DNA from: Bacillota bacterium
GTDB taxonomy: Bacteria > Bacillota > Clostridia > Christensenellales > UMGS416
Reading direction: 5' to 3'
Assembly: GCA_023422005.1 (NCBI GenBank)
Contig: JAEZSC010000017.1
Location: 1-62,951, forward strand
Length of the DNA: 62,951 nt
Part shown: in pieces, positions 17,267 to 26,084 of the stretch
Position numbering within the stretch: position 1 is the stretch's first letter
Layout: every line of letters starts with the position of its first letter
The notes under the pieces: model-generated
The model's database searches: none
Told to the model about the DNA's origin: nothing
The model's input: the letters and a program-made list of their open reading frames with translations, nothing else
Translations under genes and position numbers: made by a program

Positions 17267-18439
17267 TTATACTTCTCTCTTGGGCCGTATGTGCTTGGAA
17301 AGCGCCAGCGCCACCAGGAAGATCGCCACAGCGAAGCCCAGCTGGATCAGCATGGCGTTGATGACGCCCGATACGCTTGAAAACGAGAAATCGGTCAGAT
17401 TGCGGATGTCGTCCACCGCCTTGACGTACCAGTAGACCGGTTGAAAGCGCATAATGCGCAGCACGCCCTCGCCCAGCAGAGCCTGATCCACGAACACGCC
17501 GCTCAAAAAGCTCAGACCCAGAGACACGATGTTGGCCACGGCGCTCTGCACGCCATGATCGCGGATGAACTTACCCGCCAGGAACGCGATGCTCAGTGCC
17601 ACCAGCGTGATGACCAGCGCATTGACGCACAGCAGCAGGGTACCCATATTCCCCGGCAAGCTGCCATACACCACAAAGGATACCGCGCAGCAGAAGGCCC
17701 ATACGACCAGCGCGAAGGTGCCGTTGCCCAACACGAGCTGCAGGTTCATCTGCAATGGGCGCACCGGAGCGCACAGATTGCGGTTGGAGAGGTCCGCGTC
17801 GTTGAGCGTTATCATGAAGCTCGTTACACCCAGTATCATGATGGACAGGAGGCAGTAGGCCAGATAGCGGAAATAGTTGGACAGCTCGTTGGTCTGGGTG
17901 GAACTGCCGTAGAGGTTCATTTTGACGTCCGCCCGCTGCTCCACGTCCTTGGACACGGCGGAAACGATGTCCTCAGGGGTGGCGCCGGGCCGGCCCTGGG
18001 CGTGCAGCCTCGCCAAGTGCAGGTAGCGCTGCACCAGCAGGTCCATGGACACGCTGGTGTCCACCTGCGAAGCCGCCACTTTTTGCAGAGGCACGTCGTT
18101 TTTGCCGCTCAGCAAGCTGTCGGAGAACCCTGCCGGAATGCGCAGCCCGTATTCGATGTTGCCATAGAACAGTGCGTCCTGAATGGCCTGGTCGGAATCG
18201 TCCACGGCTACAAGCCGGGCGTTTTTGCCCAGATAGTCCGCCAGGCCCGCCGCCAGCGCCTGGCCGCCGTCCTGGTTGATAACGGCGATGTTGGTGCGGG
18301 TTTCCGCAAAGACGGCGTTGGAGCGGTTGCGGAGCTCCCCGGTGATGATCATGGATACGCCGATGAACACGAACACATAGATGATCAGGGTGCCGATGTT
18401 GCGGCGGATGATTTTGAAGTACGCACTAAAGACTGTCAT
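17267..18439 (-). CDS. ABC-2 type transporter permease
   Basis: A 390-residue ABC-2 permease. One membrane segment near the N-terminus is followed by a large extracytoplasmic domain (about residues 40-190), then five to six membrane segments. It is the last gene of a minus-strand set (ATPase, permease, permease) with a 48-bp gap from the preceding gene. With its partner it forms an export channel of the YhgE/NatB type. The adjacent LiaSR-like kinase/regulator pair suggests export of, or protection from, a membrane-active compound. The substrate is not known. Confidence 0.85.
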   Translation of the reverse strand: MTVFSAYFKIIRRNIGTLIIYVFVFIGVSMIITGELRNRSNAVFAETRTNIAVINQDGGQALAAGLADYLGKNARLVAVDDSDQAIQDALFYGNIEYGLRIPAGFSDSLLSGKNDVPLQKVAASQVDTSVSMDLLVQRYLHLARLHAQGRPGATPEDIVSAVSKDVEQRADVKMNLYGSSTQTNELSNYFRYLAYCLLSIMILGVTSFMITLNDADLSNRNLCAPVRPLQMNLQLVLGNGTFALVVWAFCCAVSFVVYGSLPGNMGTLLLCVNALVITLVALSIAFLAGKFIRDHGVQSAVANIVSLGLSFLSGVFVDQALLGEGVLRIMRFQPVYWYVKAVDDIRNLTDFSFSSVSGVINAMLIQLGFAVAIFLVALALSKHIRPKREV

Positions 18440-18487
18440 ATATTTCGACCATTCCTTTCATGGCAACTACCCCTCGGTATGAAAGTC

Positions 18488-19642
18488 TCATAGACTTTCA
18501 TACCGTTGCCTCCTGGTGAACAGGTAGATAACGATGCTGAACACGATGGAGAATACCAGCAGCAGGCCGATGTTCAGGTAAAAGCGGCTGTGATCCGAGT
18601 AGGCATACAATGCGTAGAAGGCGTCGGAGAGCACGTTGGCCGGGTTCAGATAAGCCATGGCGGGCACGGCTTGGATGACGGCGTACTTGATCGTGGAGAC
18701 CATCAGGCCTGCCAGGAAGCTTAAGACCATGGTGCCGGTGATCAGGATGGCGATCTTGACGCCCTCGCTTCGGATGGGCAGCGACGACAGGAATGCGCCG
18801 AAGGTGACGCCCATGCAGCTGCCCATGAAACCAGCCAAGAGCAGCAATGGCAGCGGTGCGTTAAACTGCACACCCAGTACCATCGTCAGATAGGCGATCA
18901 GCGCCAAGAGAGAGGCGAACTGCAGTGTAACCGCCGCGCACAGGCCCGCCACCAGCGCCTTGAGTTTGTGCATGGGCGCTACGCCCAGCCGCTGGCCCAG
19001 CGCTGATTGGTTGGCCTGGGAATCCGTCACTTCCCGCTGGCCCCAGAAGCCGCCGTATAAGGCTGCCATGGCGATCAGCGTATAAAAATAGGGCAGCGTG
19101 CTGTTGGTGGCATGGCCGCCGGAGGCGGTGTTTATCATAGGGTATTCGCCCTGTACGGACGAGAGGCTGTGCAGGGCCTCCTGGTTTTCCGCGAGGATCG
19201 TCGTATAGGCCGATCGGGTCTGCAGATAGCTGTTGACGAACTGACGCAGAATGCTCTGGGAGACGCCCGATCCACGCACGATGATGTGAATGGAGCTGTT
19301 TTCGTCGCTCTCCAAAAACACATAACCGGCGATCTTGCCGTTTTTCAGGCTTTCGTCGGCCTGCTCGCGGCTGAGCACCGACACCTGGAACAGCTTTGTT
19401 TCAGCATCGGGGTTGTCGGCGCTGACGCTATGCAGAGCCGATTGAAAGGCCGTATCCTTGTCCCAGGCGGCGTTGCCCACAATGGCAATCGGAATGCTGG
19501 CGAAGGTGGTGCCGCTGCCGATGTTCTGGAACGCAATGCCAAAGAGTGTGCCCAGAGCGACGGGGAACAACAGCGTCCAGAAGATCAGAATGCGATCACG
19601 GACCAGCGTTTTCAAACGGTAGGTGTATATATGTCGGAACAT
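18488..19642 (-). CDS. ABC-2 type transporter permease
   Basis: A 384-residue permease paralogous in layout to the gene below it: an N-terminal membrane helix, a large outer domain (about residues 45-180) and a cluster of C-terminal helices. The frame extends farther upstream, but the start is the ATG at 19642 behind GAGGAG; this site lies in the 10-bp gap after the ATPase stop codon. Sequence near the start (MFRHIYTYRLKTLVRDR) is typical of ABC-2 permeases. Confidence 0.85.
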   Translation of the reverse strand: MFRHIYTYRLKTLVRDRILIFWTLLFPVALGTLFGIAFQNIGSGTTFASIPIAIVGNAAWDKDTAFQSALHSVSADNPDAETKLFQVSVLSREQADESLKNGKIAGYVFLESDENSSIHIIVRGSGVSQSILRQFVNSYLQTRSAYTTILAENQEALHSLSSVQGEYPMINTASGGHATNSTLPYFYTLIAMAALYGGFWGQREVTDSQANQSALGQRLGVAPMHKLKALVAGLCAAVTLQFASLLALIAYLTMVLGVQFNAPLPLLLLAGFMGSCMGVTFGAFLSSLPIRSEGVKIAILITGTMVLSFLAGLMVSTIKYAVIQAVPAMAYLNPANVLSDAFYALYAYSDHSRFYLNIGLLLVFSIVFSIVIYLFTRRQRYESL

Positions 19643-19652
19643 CTCTTTCTCC

Positions 19653-20585
19653 TCAATCCCGCAGCTCTTTGCCGGTGATTTCCAAGAACACATCGTTGAG
19701 CGTGGGCGGCTCACAGTAGATGCGCCCATAGGGCACGTTTTTGGTTTGGAGCAGGTCCATGAGCTCCTGCAGGCAGTTGCGCCCGGCGGTGCAGCGCACA
19801 ACCAGCTCGTTTGTGCGCACATCGGCGCTGGCGATGCCCTCCAGGCTGGCGGTCAGCGCGGCCAGCGAGCCTTCGGCGCGCAGCAGCTCCACGGTGATCT
19901 TCTCTCCGGAGCTGACCATGGCCTTGAGCTCGGCGCTTGTGCCCAGCGCGATGACTTTGCCCTTGTCCATGATCGCGATGCGCGTGCAGATCTGGTCCAC
20001 CTCTTCCATATAGTGGGATGTGTAGATCACCGTTGCGCCTTCGCGGTTGAGCCGCTGGATGCCCTCGAGGATGTTGTTGCGGCTCTGGGGGTCTACTGCC
20101 ACGGTGGGTTCATCCAGTATGATGAGCTTGGGCTTGTGGGCAATGCCGCAGGCGATGTTGAGCCGGCGCAGAAGGCCCCCGCTCAGTTTCTTGGGCAGGA
20201 ACTTGCGGTAATCCTCCAGGCCGGTGAAGACGATGGCCTCTTCGACCAGCTTTGCCCGCTGGGCCTTGTTGGGTACATACAGGCCGCAGAAATAGTCGAT
20301 GTTTTCGGTGACAGTCAGTTCTTTGAACACGGCGACGTTCTGCATAACGACGCCGATGTCGCGCTTGAGGTCGTAGCTGTCCGGGCGCATGGGCTTGCCG
20401 AACACGCGGATGTCGCCCTTGTCGTACTTGAGCAGCGAGAGGATGCAGTTGATGGCCGTGGTCTTGCCGCTGCCGTTGGGGCCCAGCAGCCCGAAGATTT
20501 CACCGGGCTGCACCTGCAGGTTGAAGTGGTCCAGCGCCAGCAGCTCGCCATACCGTTTGACCAGATTGTTGACTTCGATGACCAT
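19653..20585 (-). CDS. ABC transporter ATP-binding protein
   Basis: The 310-residue ATPase of the exporter. The Walker A motif is GPNGSGKTT about residue 38, the signature is LSGGLLRRL, and Walker B with its catalytic Glu is LIILDEPTVAVDP. The last 80 residues form the accessory domain usual in NatA/drug-exporter ATPases. GGAGG-type spacing is good before the ATG. It is the first gene of the minus-strand operon, divergent from the sensor kinase gene. Confidence 0.92.
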   Translation of the reverse strand: MVIEVNNLVKRYGELLALDHFNLQVQPGEIFGLLGPNGSGKTTAINCILSLLKYDKGDIRVFGKPMRPDSYDLKRDIGVVMQNVAVFKELTVTENIDYFCGLYVPNKAQRAKLVEEAIVFTGLEDYRKFLPKKLSGGLLRRLNIACGIAHKPKLIILDEPTVAVDPQSRNNILEGIQRLNREGATVIYTSHYMEEVDQICTRIAIMDKGKVIALGTSAELKAMVSSGEKITVELLRAEGSLAALTASLEGIASADVRTNELVVRCTAGRNCLQELMDLLQTKNVPYGRIYCEPPTLNDVFLEITGKELRD

Positions 20586-20616
20586 GATGTTTTCCTCCGT
20601 TTTTCTTTACGCTGCC

Positions 20617-20645
20617 ATTGTACAGCGGCGCGCGAACCCCATGAA
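20617..20645 (-). promoter_or_regulatory. Candidate promoter of the ABC exporter operon
   Basis: On the minus strand TTCATG (20645-20640) and TACAAT (20622-20617) are separated by 17 bp. The -35 match is weak, as expected if an activator is needed. Confidence 0.4.
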
Positions 20646-20668
20646 GTGAAACGGCTCCCGATCTGCAT

Positions 20669-20682
20669 ATGACAAATGTCAT
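20669..20682. promoter_or_regulatory. Inverted repeat, candidate response-regulator site
   Basis: ATGACA and TGTCAT form a perfect 6-bp inverted repeat with a 2-bp centre. It lies between the divergent promoters of the exporter operon and of the kinase gene, about 50 bp upstream of the kinase promoter's likely start. The spacing suits a LuxR/NarL-type dimer. Confidence 0.45.
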
Positions 20683-20691
20683 GGTATTCAA

Positions 20692-20720
20692 TTGCGAATG
20701 GATCGCAGCTTTGTTAGAAT
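20692..20720 (+). promoter_or_regulatory. Promoter of the two-component operon
   Basis: TTGCGA (20692-20697), 17 bp, then TAGAAT (20715-20720). The likely transcript start is about 20727, giving a short leader to the kinase ATG at 20751. Confidence 0.5.
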
Positions 20721-20750
20721 CGAAGGGAGATTCTGGAAAGTGATGAACCG

Positions 20751-21824
20751 ATGAACAGATTGATGGATAAGCTCATTTTGCTGGCGCTGTGTGCGGTGAA
20801 CTTCATCGGCGTGCATCATGGCGTGTATGACGTCGTGCCGGTGCTCATCGCCGTGGCCGCCGGAGCCCTGTGCAGCTATCTAGACCGGGATATTCCAGTG
20901 ACGGTCGTGTATGTGGCCGTCTGTGCCGTCGCGATGTTCTTTCCGCCGCTGATCTACTTCATACCGCTGCTGTGCTACGACGTGACCGGCAAGCGGTATC
21001 ACTGGGTTGCGCTGGCGGCGTTGGCGCCCGCGCTGGGCGCGCTGCCAGCCTTGGGCCTGCGCGACGGCGCGGGACTGGCTTTGTTTGCCGCGCTTGCCTT
21101 GCTGCTGCAGGTGCGCACCAGCCGCGCGGACCGCGCCCGGCGAGAGGCGCTCAGCCTGCGCGATGAGACCAAGGAGTTTGCGCTGCAACTGGAACATAAG
21201 AACAAAGAGCTGCTGGAGAAGCAGGACTATGAGCTGAACCTGGCCGTGCTGGGCGAGCGCAACCGCATCGCCCGGGACATCCACGACAGCGTGGGGCATA
21301 CGCTGAGCAACGCGATCCTGCAGACCGGCGCTTTGATGGCCATCAATCGCGACGATACGATGAGGAGCAGGCTGGAGACGCTGCGCGACACGCTGAAGAC
21401 CGGCATGGATTCCATCCGCGCCAGCCTGCACGACATGCACGATGAAGCCATGGATCTGCACAGCGAGGTTCTCACCTTGGTCAAAGGCTTCACCTTTTGT
21501 GCCATAACGCTGGATTACGGCATCGAGAGCAACCCCGACCGCAACAGCAAATACGCGCTGATCGCGATCCTAAAGGAAGCGCTGTCCAACGTGATGCGCC
21601 ACAGCAACGCAAGCCATGTGCGCGTGGCGCTGCGGGAACACCCGGCGCTGTACCAGCTCATCATCAGTGACAACGGCAGCAAGACGGCCCCCGCCGGAGA
21701 AGGCATGGGCCTTAAGAACATCGCCCAGCGGGTGAACGCGCTGGGCGGCGTCGTGACCATCACCCGGGAGGGCGGGTTCACGGTGTTCGTGTCGCTCCCC
21801 AAGGAAAGGAAGGCCGCTCAATGA
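20751..21824 (+). CDS. Sensor histidine kinase, LiaS/DesK-like
   Basis: A 357-residue membrane kinase of the HisKA_3 class. The first 120 residues hold about five hydrophobic segments with very short loops and no large sensor domain, so it probably senses something in or at the membrane. A coiled stretch leads to the dimerisation domain with phospho-accepting His178 in RDIHDSVGH. The ATPase domain shows the N box (EALSNVMRHSNA), DNG and GMGLKNI. Its stop overlaps the regulator start by 4 bp, and it is divergent from the ABC exporter it likely controls. Confidence 0.9.
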   Translation: MNRLMDKLILLALCAVNFIGVHHGVYDVVPVLIAVAAGALCSYLDRDIPVTVVYVAVCAVAMFFPPLIYFIPLLCYDVTGKRYHWVALAALAPALGALPALGLRDGAGLALFAALALLLQVRTSRADRARREALSLRDETKEFALQLEHKNKELLEKQDYELNLAVLGERNRIARDIHDSVGHTLSNAILQTGALMAINRDDTMRSRLETLRDTLKTGMDSIRASLHDMHDEAMDLHSEVLTLVKGFTFCAITLDYGIESNPDRNSKYALIAILKEALSNVMRHSNASHVRVALREHPALYQLIISDNGSKTAPAGEGMGLKNIAQRVNALGGVVTITREGGFTVFVSLPKERKAAQ

Positions 21825-22441
21825 ACATTGTAGTCGTGGACGACGACCGCCTGGTGGCGCTGTCGCTGCAGACGATCATCGAGGCCGCCGACGGCCTGCA
21901 TGTCGTGGCTGTCGGCGCGTCCGGCGCTCAGGCCATCGAGCTCTACGAGAACCACCGGCCGGATGTGCTTCTCATGGACATCCGCATGGACGGCATGACC
22001 GGACTGCAGGCAGGTGAACACATTCTGAGCGCGCACCCGGACGCGTGCATCCTGTTTCTGACGACGTTCTCCGACGAGGATTACATCGTGCGCGCGCTCA
22101 AAATGGGGGCCAAGGGATATCTGCTCAAGCAGAACTTCGAGAGCATCGTGCCGGCGCTGCGGGCCGTGCGCGCCGGGCAGACGGTGTTCGGCAGCGATGT
22201 CGTGGCCAAGCTGCCCACGATGCTTTCCGGCGGTCACCGGGCGGATTTCGCAGCCTACGGCGTCACCGAAAAGGAGCTCTCCATCATCGAGGGAATTGCC
22301 GAGGGCCTGAGCAACCGCGAGATCGCCGCGAAGCTCTACCTGGGCGAGGGCACCGTGCGCAACGCAATCAGCGTGATACTGGAAAAACTGGGCCTCAAGG
22401 GCCGCACACAGATCGCCATCTTCTATTATAAAAATAGGTGA
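21821..22441 (+). CDS. Response regulator, NarL/LuxR family
   Basis: A 206-residue response regulator. The receiver domain has the acidic pocket (VVVDDDR) and phospho-acceptor Asp53 in LLMDIRMDG, then a conserved Lys in KGYLLKQ. The C-terminal LuxR helix-turn-helix (LSNREIAAKLYLGEGTVRN) covers about residues 145-200. It is translationally coupled to the kinase through ATGA. It probably binds the inverted repeat between the two divergent operons. Confidence 0.92.
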   Translation: MNIVVVDDDRLVALSLQTIIEAADGLHVVAVGASGAQAIELYENHRPDVLLMDIRMDGMTGLQAGEHILSAHPDACILFLTTFSDEDYIVRALKMGAKGYLLKQNFESIVPALRAVRAGQTVFGSDVVAKLPTMLSGGHRADFAAYGVTEKELSIIEGIAEGLSNREIAAKLYLGEGTVRNAISVILEKLGLKGRTQIAIFYYKNR

Positions 22442-22450
22442 TAGAACAGA

Positions 22451-22477
22451 GCCGCCGCGACGCATCGTCGCGGCGGC
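22451..22477. terminator. Strong hairpin between convergent genes
   Basis: GCCGCCGCGACG pairs with CGTCGCGGCGGC in a perfect 12-bp stem with a 3-nt loop. It is followed by TTGTC only, so it is a terminator without a good T tract. It sits between the response regulator and the convergent GH2 gene. Confidence 0.6.
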
Positions 22478-22495
22478 TTGTCGGGTCCAAACCCT

Positions 22496-24655
22496 TTACT
22501 CCCCAAACTCTACTTCGTAGCTGTTTTCGTTGAGCACTTCTGCCTCGTGGGTCACCCGCAGCACCAAATCATACTTGCCCGGCGCGAAGCGGTCGTCATA
22601 GTCGATGACGATGGGCGCAAGCTGCAGCAGGCTGTCGGGCTCCAGCGTCACCGTGGAGCTGCCCAGCGCCGTGCGCTGGCCGCTCTCGCCGTGCACCAGC
22701 TCCACGGTCAGCGTGCAGCCCTCGAAGCGCCGGTGCAGGTCGTTGATAATCCAAGGCGCCATGTGTATCGTGCTGTCGCCGCCGCCCTTCTGCACGCGAC
22801 GGTAGAACGCCGTGCGGCCCAGCGACATCCCGGCCAGCACCGGGCGGTTGCTCTGCTGCAAGGTGCGGTAGCCCAGCTTGGGCACGCGGTCATAGCTGAC
22901 CACCGACCATGTGATGGAAGGCCAGCAATCCATAAACATGAACTGGAAGTAGGAGCCCACCTTTTGGAAGCGGGATTTGCGGAAGCTCTCGATGGCGGTC
23001 TTGAGCAGCGCCGCCTGGTAACGCTGGGAGTTGCGCACGAAAGTCTCCCAATTGTCGCCGCGGTCCACCTTGGCCACAAAGAAAGTCTGGTCATACTGGA
23101 AGTCGTGGAACCCCAAACGGTCCCAATCCGGCGGCCAGAAGTCGCCGCCGTTGAGGGCAATGCTCTCGGGCACCGAAGGCAGCGCCTGCGCGCCGAATTC
23201 GGTGATCATGCGCCCGCCGGGCAGCGCCTTGTACTCTTCCATGCTGCCGTAATACCAGCCGGCGTAGGGGTGCTCGTTGAAATGGCTGACCGGGTGCACG
23301 TAGCGGCTGGCGTCCTCCTCGCGGGCGGCGCGGGCCAGCTGCGGCCCCACAACCTCGTTGTTGAAGAATAGCGACTCGTTCTGGCAGCACCACACGGCAA
23401 TGCTGGGGTGATGGCGCAGGCCGCGCACCATGTCCTTGATCTGCGTGACGGCGCTGTACACCACGCTGTCTTCGTTGGCGTAGCCCCACTGCAGCAGGAA
23501 GTCCTGCCAGATCAGTATGCCGGCGCGGTCGCAGGCGTCGTAAAAGGCGCGGTTGCTCACGTGCACGCACACGCGCACGGCGTTCACGCCGGCGTCCTTG
23601 AGCAGTGCGATATCCCGCGCAATGTGGTCTGGACCATAATGCGCCATCCACAGCGAGGGGATCACGTTGGTGCCGCGGATGAACAGCCGCTTGCCGTTGA
23701 CGCGCCAGGTGCCGGTGGCGCTGTCCACGCTGATCTCGCACACGCCGGTGTCGTGGGTGTGCACATCCACCACGGCGCCGTCCAGCAGCAGTTCCGCCTG
23801 CACTTGATACAGGCTTTGCGCGCCCAGGTCCCATGTCCACCACAGCTTGGGGTCGGCCAGCACAAACAGCGCCTGGGCGCGGCCCTCTGCCACGGCCACG
23901 GTCTGCGTCTGGGAGTGGCCCTCATCGTCGGTCAGCGTCAGGCGAACCTGCGCCTGCGCGCCGGCGGGGATGTCCTGCGCCTGGGCGGTCACCCATACCC
24001 ACGCCTTTTGCCGGTCGTCTATGCCGTCGCGGCTTTCCCATCCGGTCAGGAAGACGTCTTCTTTGGCGGTCTTGGGCAGCAGCTGCGTGTGCAGCGAAAC
24101 CGACTTGATGAAGCTTGCGGCGCGCCATTCCAGCGTCACGCCGCCCCAAATGCCGCCGGTGTTGCCGTCCTGGCCGTGCTCGGCGTCCCAGCTGCCCTGC
24201 TTGCCGTCCCAATGGCTCAAAATGCCCTTGACCAGCCGCTTGCGGTGGGGCCACACGGGGCCGGGCCGCTCGTTGGGCGAGCTCACGACGACGCTGAGCT
24301 CCTGCTGGCCGTCGGGCCGCAGCCAGGGCGTCACGTCGAACTCAAAGGCTTGGAAGCACCCCTCGTGGGTGCCCGCCAGGTGGCCGTTGAGCCGCACCTC
24401 GCAGGCGTAGTCCACGCCTTCAAAGCGCAGGAAGGCCCGCCGGCCGGCCTGCGGCGTGGCCGTAAAGCGCCGGGTGAAGCGGGCGCGGCCAAAGAAATCG
24501 CTCATGCCGCTGTAATGCCAGTTGCCCGGTATGTCCATTTCCGGGCATTGGGGCAGGGGCAGGTCCAGCGTGGTCTCGGTGCCGTCGGCTTCCAGCATCA
24601 GCCAGGCCAGCGGTTCACACTGCCATCGGCCGTTCAGGGAAACTTGACTTCTCAT
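22496..24655 (-). CDS. GH2 family beta-glycosidase (beta-mannosidase-like)
   Basis: A 719-residue GH2 enzyme with the sugar-binding, immunoglobulin-like and TIM-barrel domains. The acid/base is Glu427 in CCQNESL and the nucleophile Glu486 in ITEFGA. It lacks a signal peptide, so its substrate is intracellular. It is shorter than the GH2 enzyme of the first operon and the two are only distantly similar, so specificity may differ (beta-mannoside, beta-galactoside or beta-glucuronide). It is divergent from the sugar-phosphate operon and probably shares its operator. Confidence 0.85.
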   Translation of the reverse strand: MRSQVSLNGRWQCEPLAWLMLEADGTETTLDLPLPQCPEMDIPGNWHYSGMSDFFGRARFTRRFTATPQAGRRAFLRFEGVDYACEVRLNGHLAGTHEGCFQAFEFDVTPWLRPDGQQELSVVVSSPNERPGPVWPHRKRLVKGILSHWDGKQGSWDAEHGQDGNTGGIWGGVTLEWRAASFIKSVSLHTQLLPKTAKEDVFLTGWESRDGIDDRQKAWVWVTAQAQDIPAGAQAQVRLTLTDDEGHSQTQTVAVAEGRAQALFVLADPKLWWTWDLGAQSLYQVQAELLLDGAVVDVHTHDTGVCEISVDSATGTWRVNGKRLFIRGTNVIPSLWMAHYGPDHIARDIALLKDAGVNAVRVCVHVSNRAFYDACDRAGILIWQDFLLQWGYANEDSVVYSAVTQIKDMVRGLRHHPSIAVWCCQNESLFFNNEVVGPQLARAAREEDASRYVHPVSHFNEHPYAGWYYGSMEEYKALPGGRMITEFGAQALPSVPESIALNGGDFWPPDWDRLGFHDFQYDQTFFVAKVDRGDNWETFVRNSQRYQAALLKTAIESFRKSRFQKVGSYFQFMFMDCWPSITWSVVSYDRVPKLGYRTLQQSNRPVLAGMSLGRTAFYRRVQKGGGDSTIHMAPWIINDLHRRFEGCTLTVELVHGESGQRTALGSSTVTLEPDSLLQLAPIVIDYDDRFAPGKYDLVLRVTHEAEVLNENSYEVEFGE

Positions 24656-24683
24656 AGGACGCCTCCTTTGCTTGCGGGGTTGG

Positions 24684-24720
24684 TTGTTTTATGCTAGACT
24701 ATGTTCATACATTTGAACAT
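24684..24720 (+). promoter_or_regulatory. Promoter overlapped by an inverted-repeat operator
   Basis: TTGTTT (24684-24689) and TACATT (24708-24713) form an 18-bp-spaced promoter for the plus-strand operon. ATGTTCA (24701-24707) and TGAACAT (24714-24720) are perfect 7-bp arms that exactly bracket the -10 hexamer. This is an ideal repressor site; the HutC-type regulator encoded second in the operon is the likely ligand. Confidence 0.55.
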
Positions 24721-24753
24721 GGACAATCATAAAATCCACAAGAGGTGCTGTCA

Positions 24754-25350
24754 ATGGACTTTATTGCTCCCAACAAGGAAATCATAATGCGAAACGCCGA
24801 GGCCCAAATAGACATGTTCACCGGCGCGCTCACCGGCAGCGTCAGCGTGAGTACCAAGCGCCTGGGGGATCTGAAGGGCGTTTTTGCCGACGAGGCTGCC
24901 CGCGCCAGTTTGCCGCAGGATACCGCCGTGTATACGGTGCACGCCCATGTGGCGGAGCGCGAGGGTACGCCCGGCGGCCTGTTCTTCGGCACCAGCTTTA
25001 TCCACCCCGGCATGGTGGGGGAGGAGTTTTTCATGACCCGCGGGCACTTCCACACCCGTTCGGAGACCGCGGAGTATTACTGGTGCCTGCAGGGCGAGGG
25101 CATCTTGCTGCTGATGGACCGCCAGCGCCGCTGCACCGCCCAGCGCATGACCCCCGGCAGCCTGCACTACATCCCCGGCCATGTGGCCCACCGTTTGGTC
25201 AACACCGGTTCCCAGGTGCTGGCCGTGGGCGCGTGCTGGCCGTCGGACGCCGGTCACGATTACCGCACCATTGAGGAGCAGGGCTTTTCCGCCCGGGTGG
25301 TGCTGCGCAATGGCCACGCCGCGGTGCTGGCCATGGAGGAGGGAATATGA
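24754..25350 (+). CDS. Cupin-type glucose-6-phosphate isomerase
   Basis: A 198-residue metal-dependent cupin isomerase of the archaeal-type phosphoglucose isomerase family. The metal site reads TRGHFHTRSETAEYY, with a following QGEG turn, and the second cupin motif is PGHVAHR. ACWPSDAGHDY near the C-terminus is typical of the family. AGAGGTG precedes the ATG at 24754. It would interconvert glucose-6-P and fructose-6-P, linking sugars released by the glycosidases to glycolysis. It overlaps the next gene by 4 bp. Confidence 0.85.
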   Translation: MDFIAPNKEIIMRNAEAQIDMFTGALTGSVSVSTKRLGDLKGVFADEAARASLPQDTAVYTVHAHVAEREGTPGGLFFGTSFIHPGMVGEEFFMTRGHFHTRSETAEYYWCLQGEGILLLMDRQRRCTAQRMTPGSLHYIPGHVAHRLVNTGSQVLAVGACWPSDAGHDYRTIEEQGFSARVVLRNGHAAVLAMEEGI

Positions 25351-26084
25351 CGACCATCGATCACAACTCCCCGGTGCCCCTGCATGTGCAGGTGGAAGCT
25401 TATCTGCGGGAGCTCATCAAGCAGGAAGAATACCGCAGCGGCGCGCTGCTGCCCAATGAGCTGACGCTGAGCAAGCAGTTTGGAATCAGCCGCAACACCT
25501 TCCGCTCAGCCATGGACCGCCTGGTGCTGGAGGGACTGGTCGTGCGCAAGAAGGGCATCGGCTCCCGGGTCAACACGACGATGCTGAGCACCACGCTGAC
25601 CGAGTGGGACAGCTTTTCCCGGGAAATGACGACCAAGGGCCGCGTGCTGCGTACGATTTCCAAGGAGATCCGCTGGGTGAAGGCCGCCGATGAGGTCGCC
25701 GCTGCACTGAGCGTGGAACCTGGCACCGAGGTGTGCCGCCTGGAACGCATCAAGGGCGTGGACGGTGAGCCGGTGGTGCTGTTCCTAAGCTACTTCCACC
25801 CCCGGGTGGGCATCTACCGCAACGAGACCTTCGAGGGGCGGCTGTACGACATCCTGCAGCAGAAGTACAACAGCGTGCCGGAGATTTCCGACGAGGAGAT
25901 CGGCGCGCTGCCATGCAGCGGCACCTTCAGCCAGCAGCTGCGCATGCCGCTGGATGTGCCGGTGCTGTTCCGCAAGCGCCATGTGCTCAACGCTGCCGGA
26001 AAAATACTGGAGCTGTGTTACGCCTATTACCGCTCCGACCGGTTCCAATACACGATACGCATACGGAGGGGGAGCCAGCCATGA
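25347..26084 (+). CDS. GntR family regulator, HutC/UTRA type
   Basis: A 245-residue regulator. The N-terminal winged helix (about residues 8-75) contains LPNELTLSKQFGISRNTFRSA. The C-terminal UTRA ligand domain (about 95-240) binds small sugars or sugar phosphates in relatives. Start and stop overlap both neighbours by 4 bp, so it is cotranslated with the isomerase and the ROK kinase. The inverted repeat at 24701-24720 is its most likely operator. Confidence 0.9.
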   Translation: MTTIDHNSPVPLHVQVEAYLRELIKQEEYRSGALLPNELTLSKQFGISRNTFRSAMDRLVLEGLVVRKKGIGSRVNTTMLSTTLTEWDSFSREMTTKGRVLRTISKEIRWVKAADEVAAALSVEPGTEVCRLERIKGVDGEPVVLFLSYFHPRVGIYRNETFEGRLYDILQQKYNSVPEISDEEIGALPCSGTFSQQLRMPLDVPVLFRKRHVLNAAGKILELCYAYYRSDRFQYTIRIRRGSQP

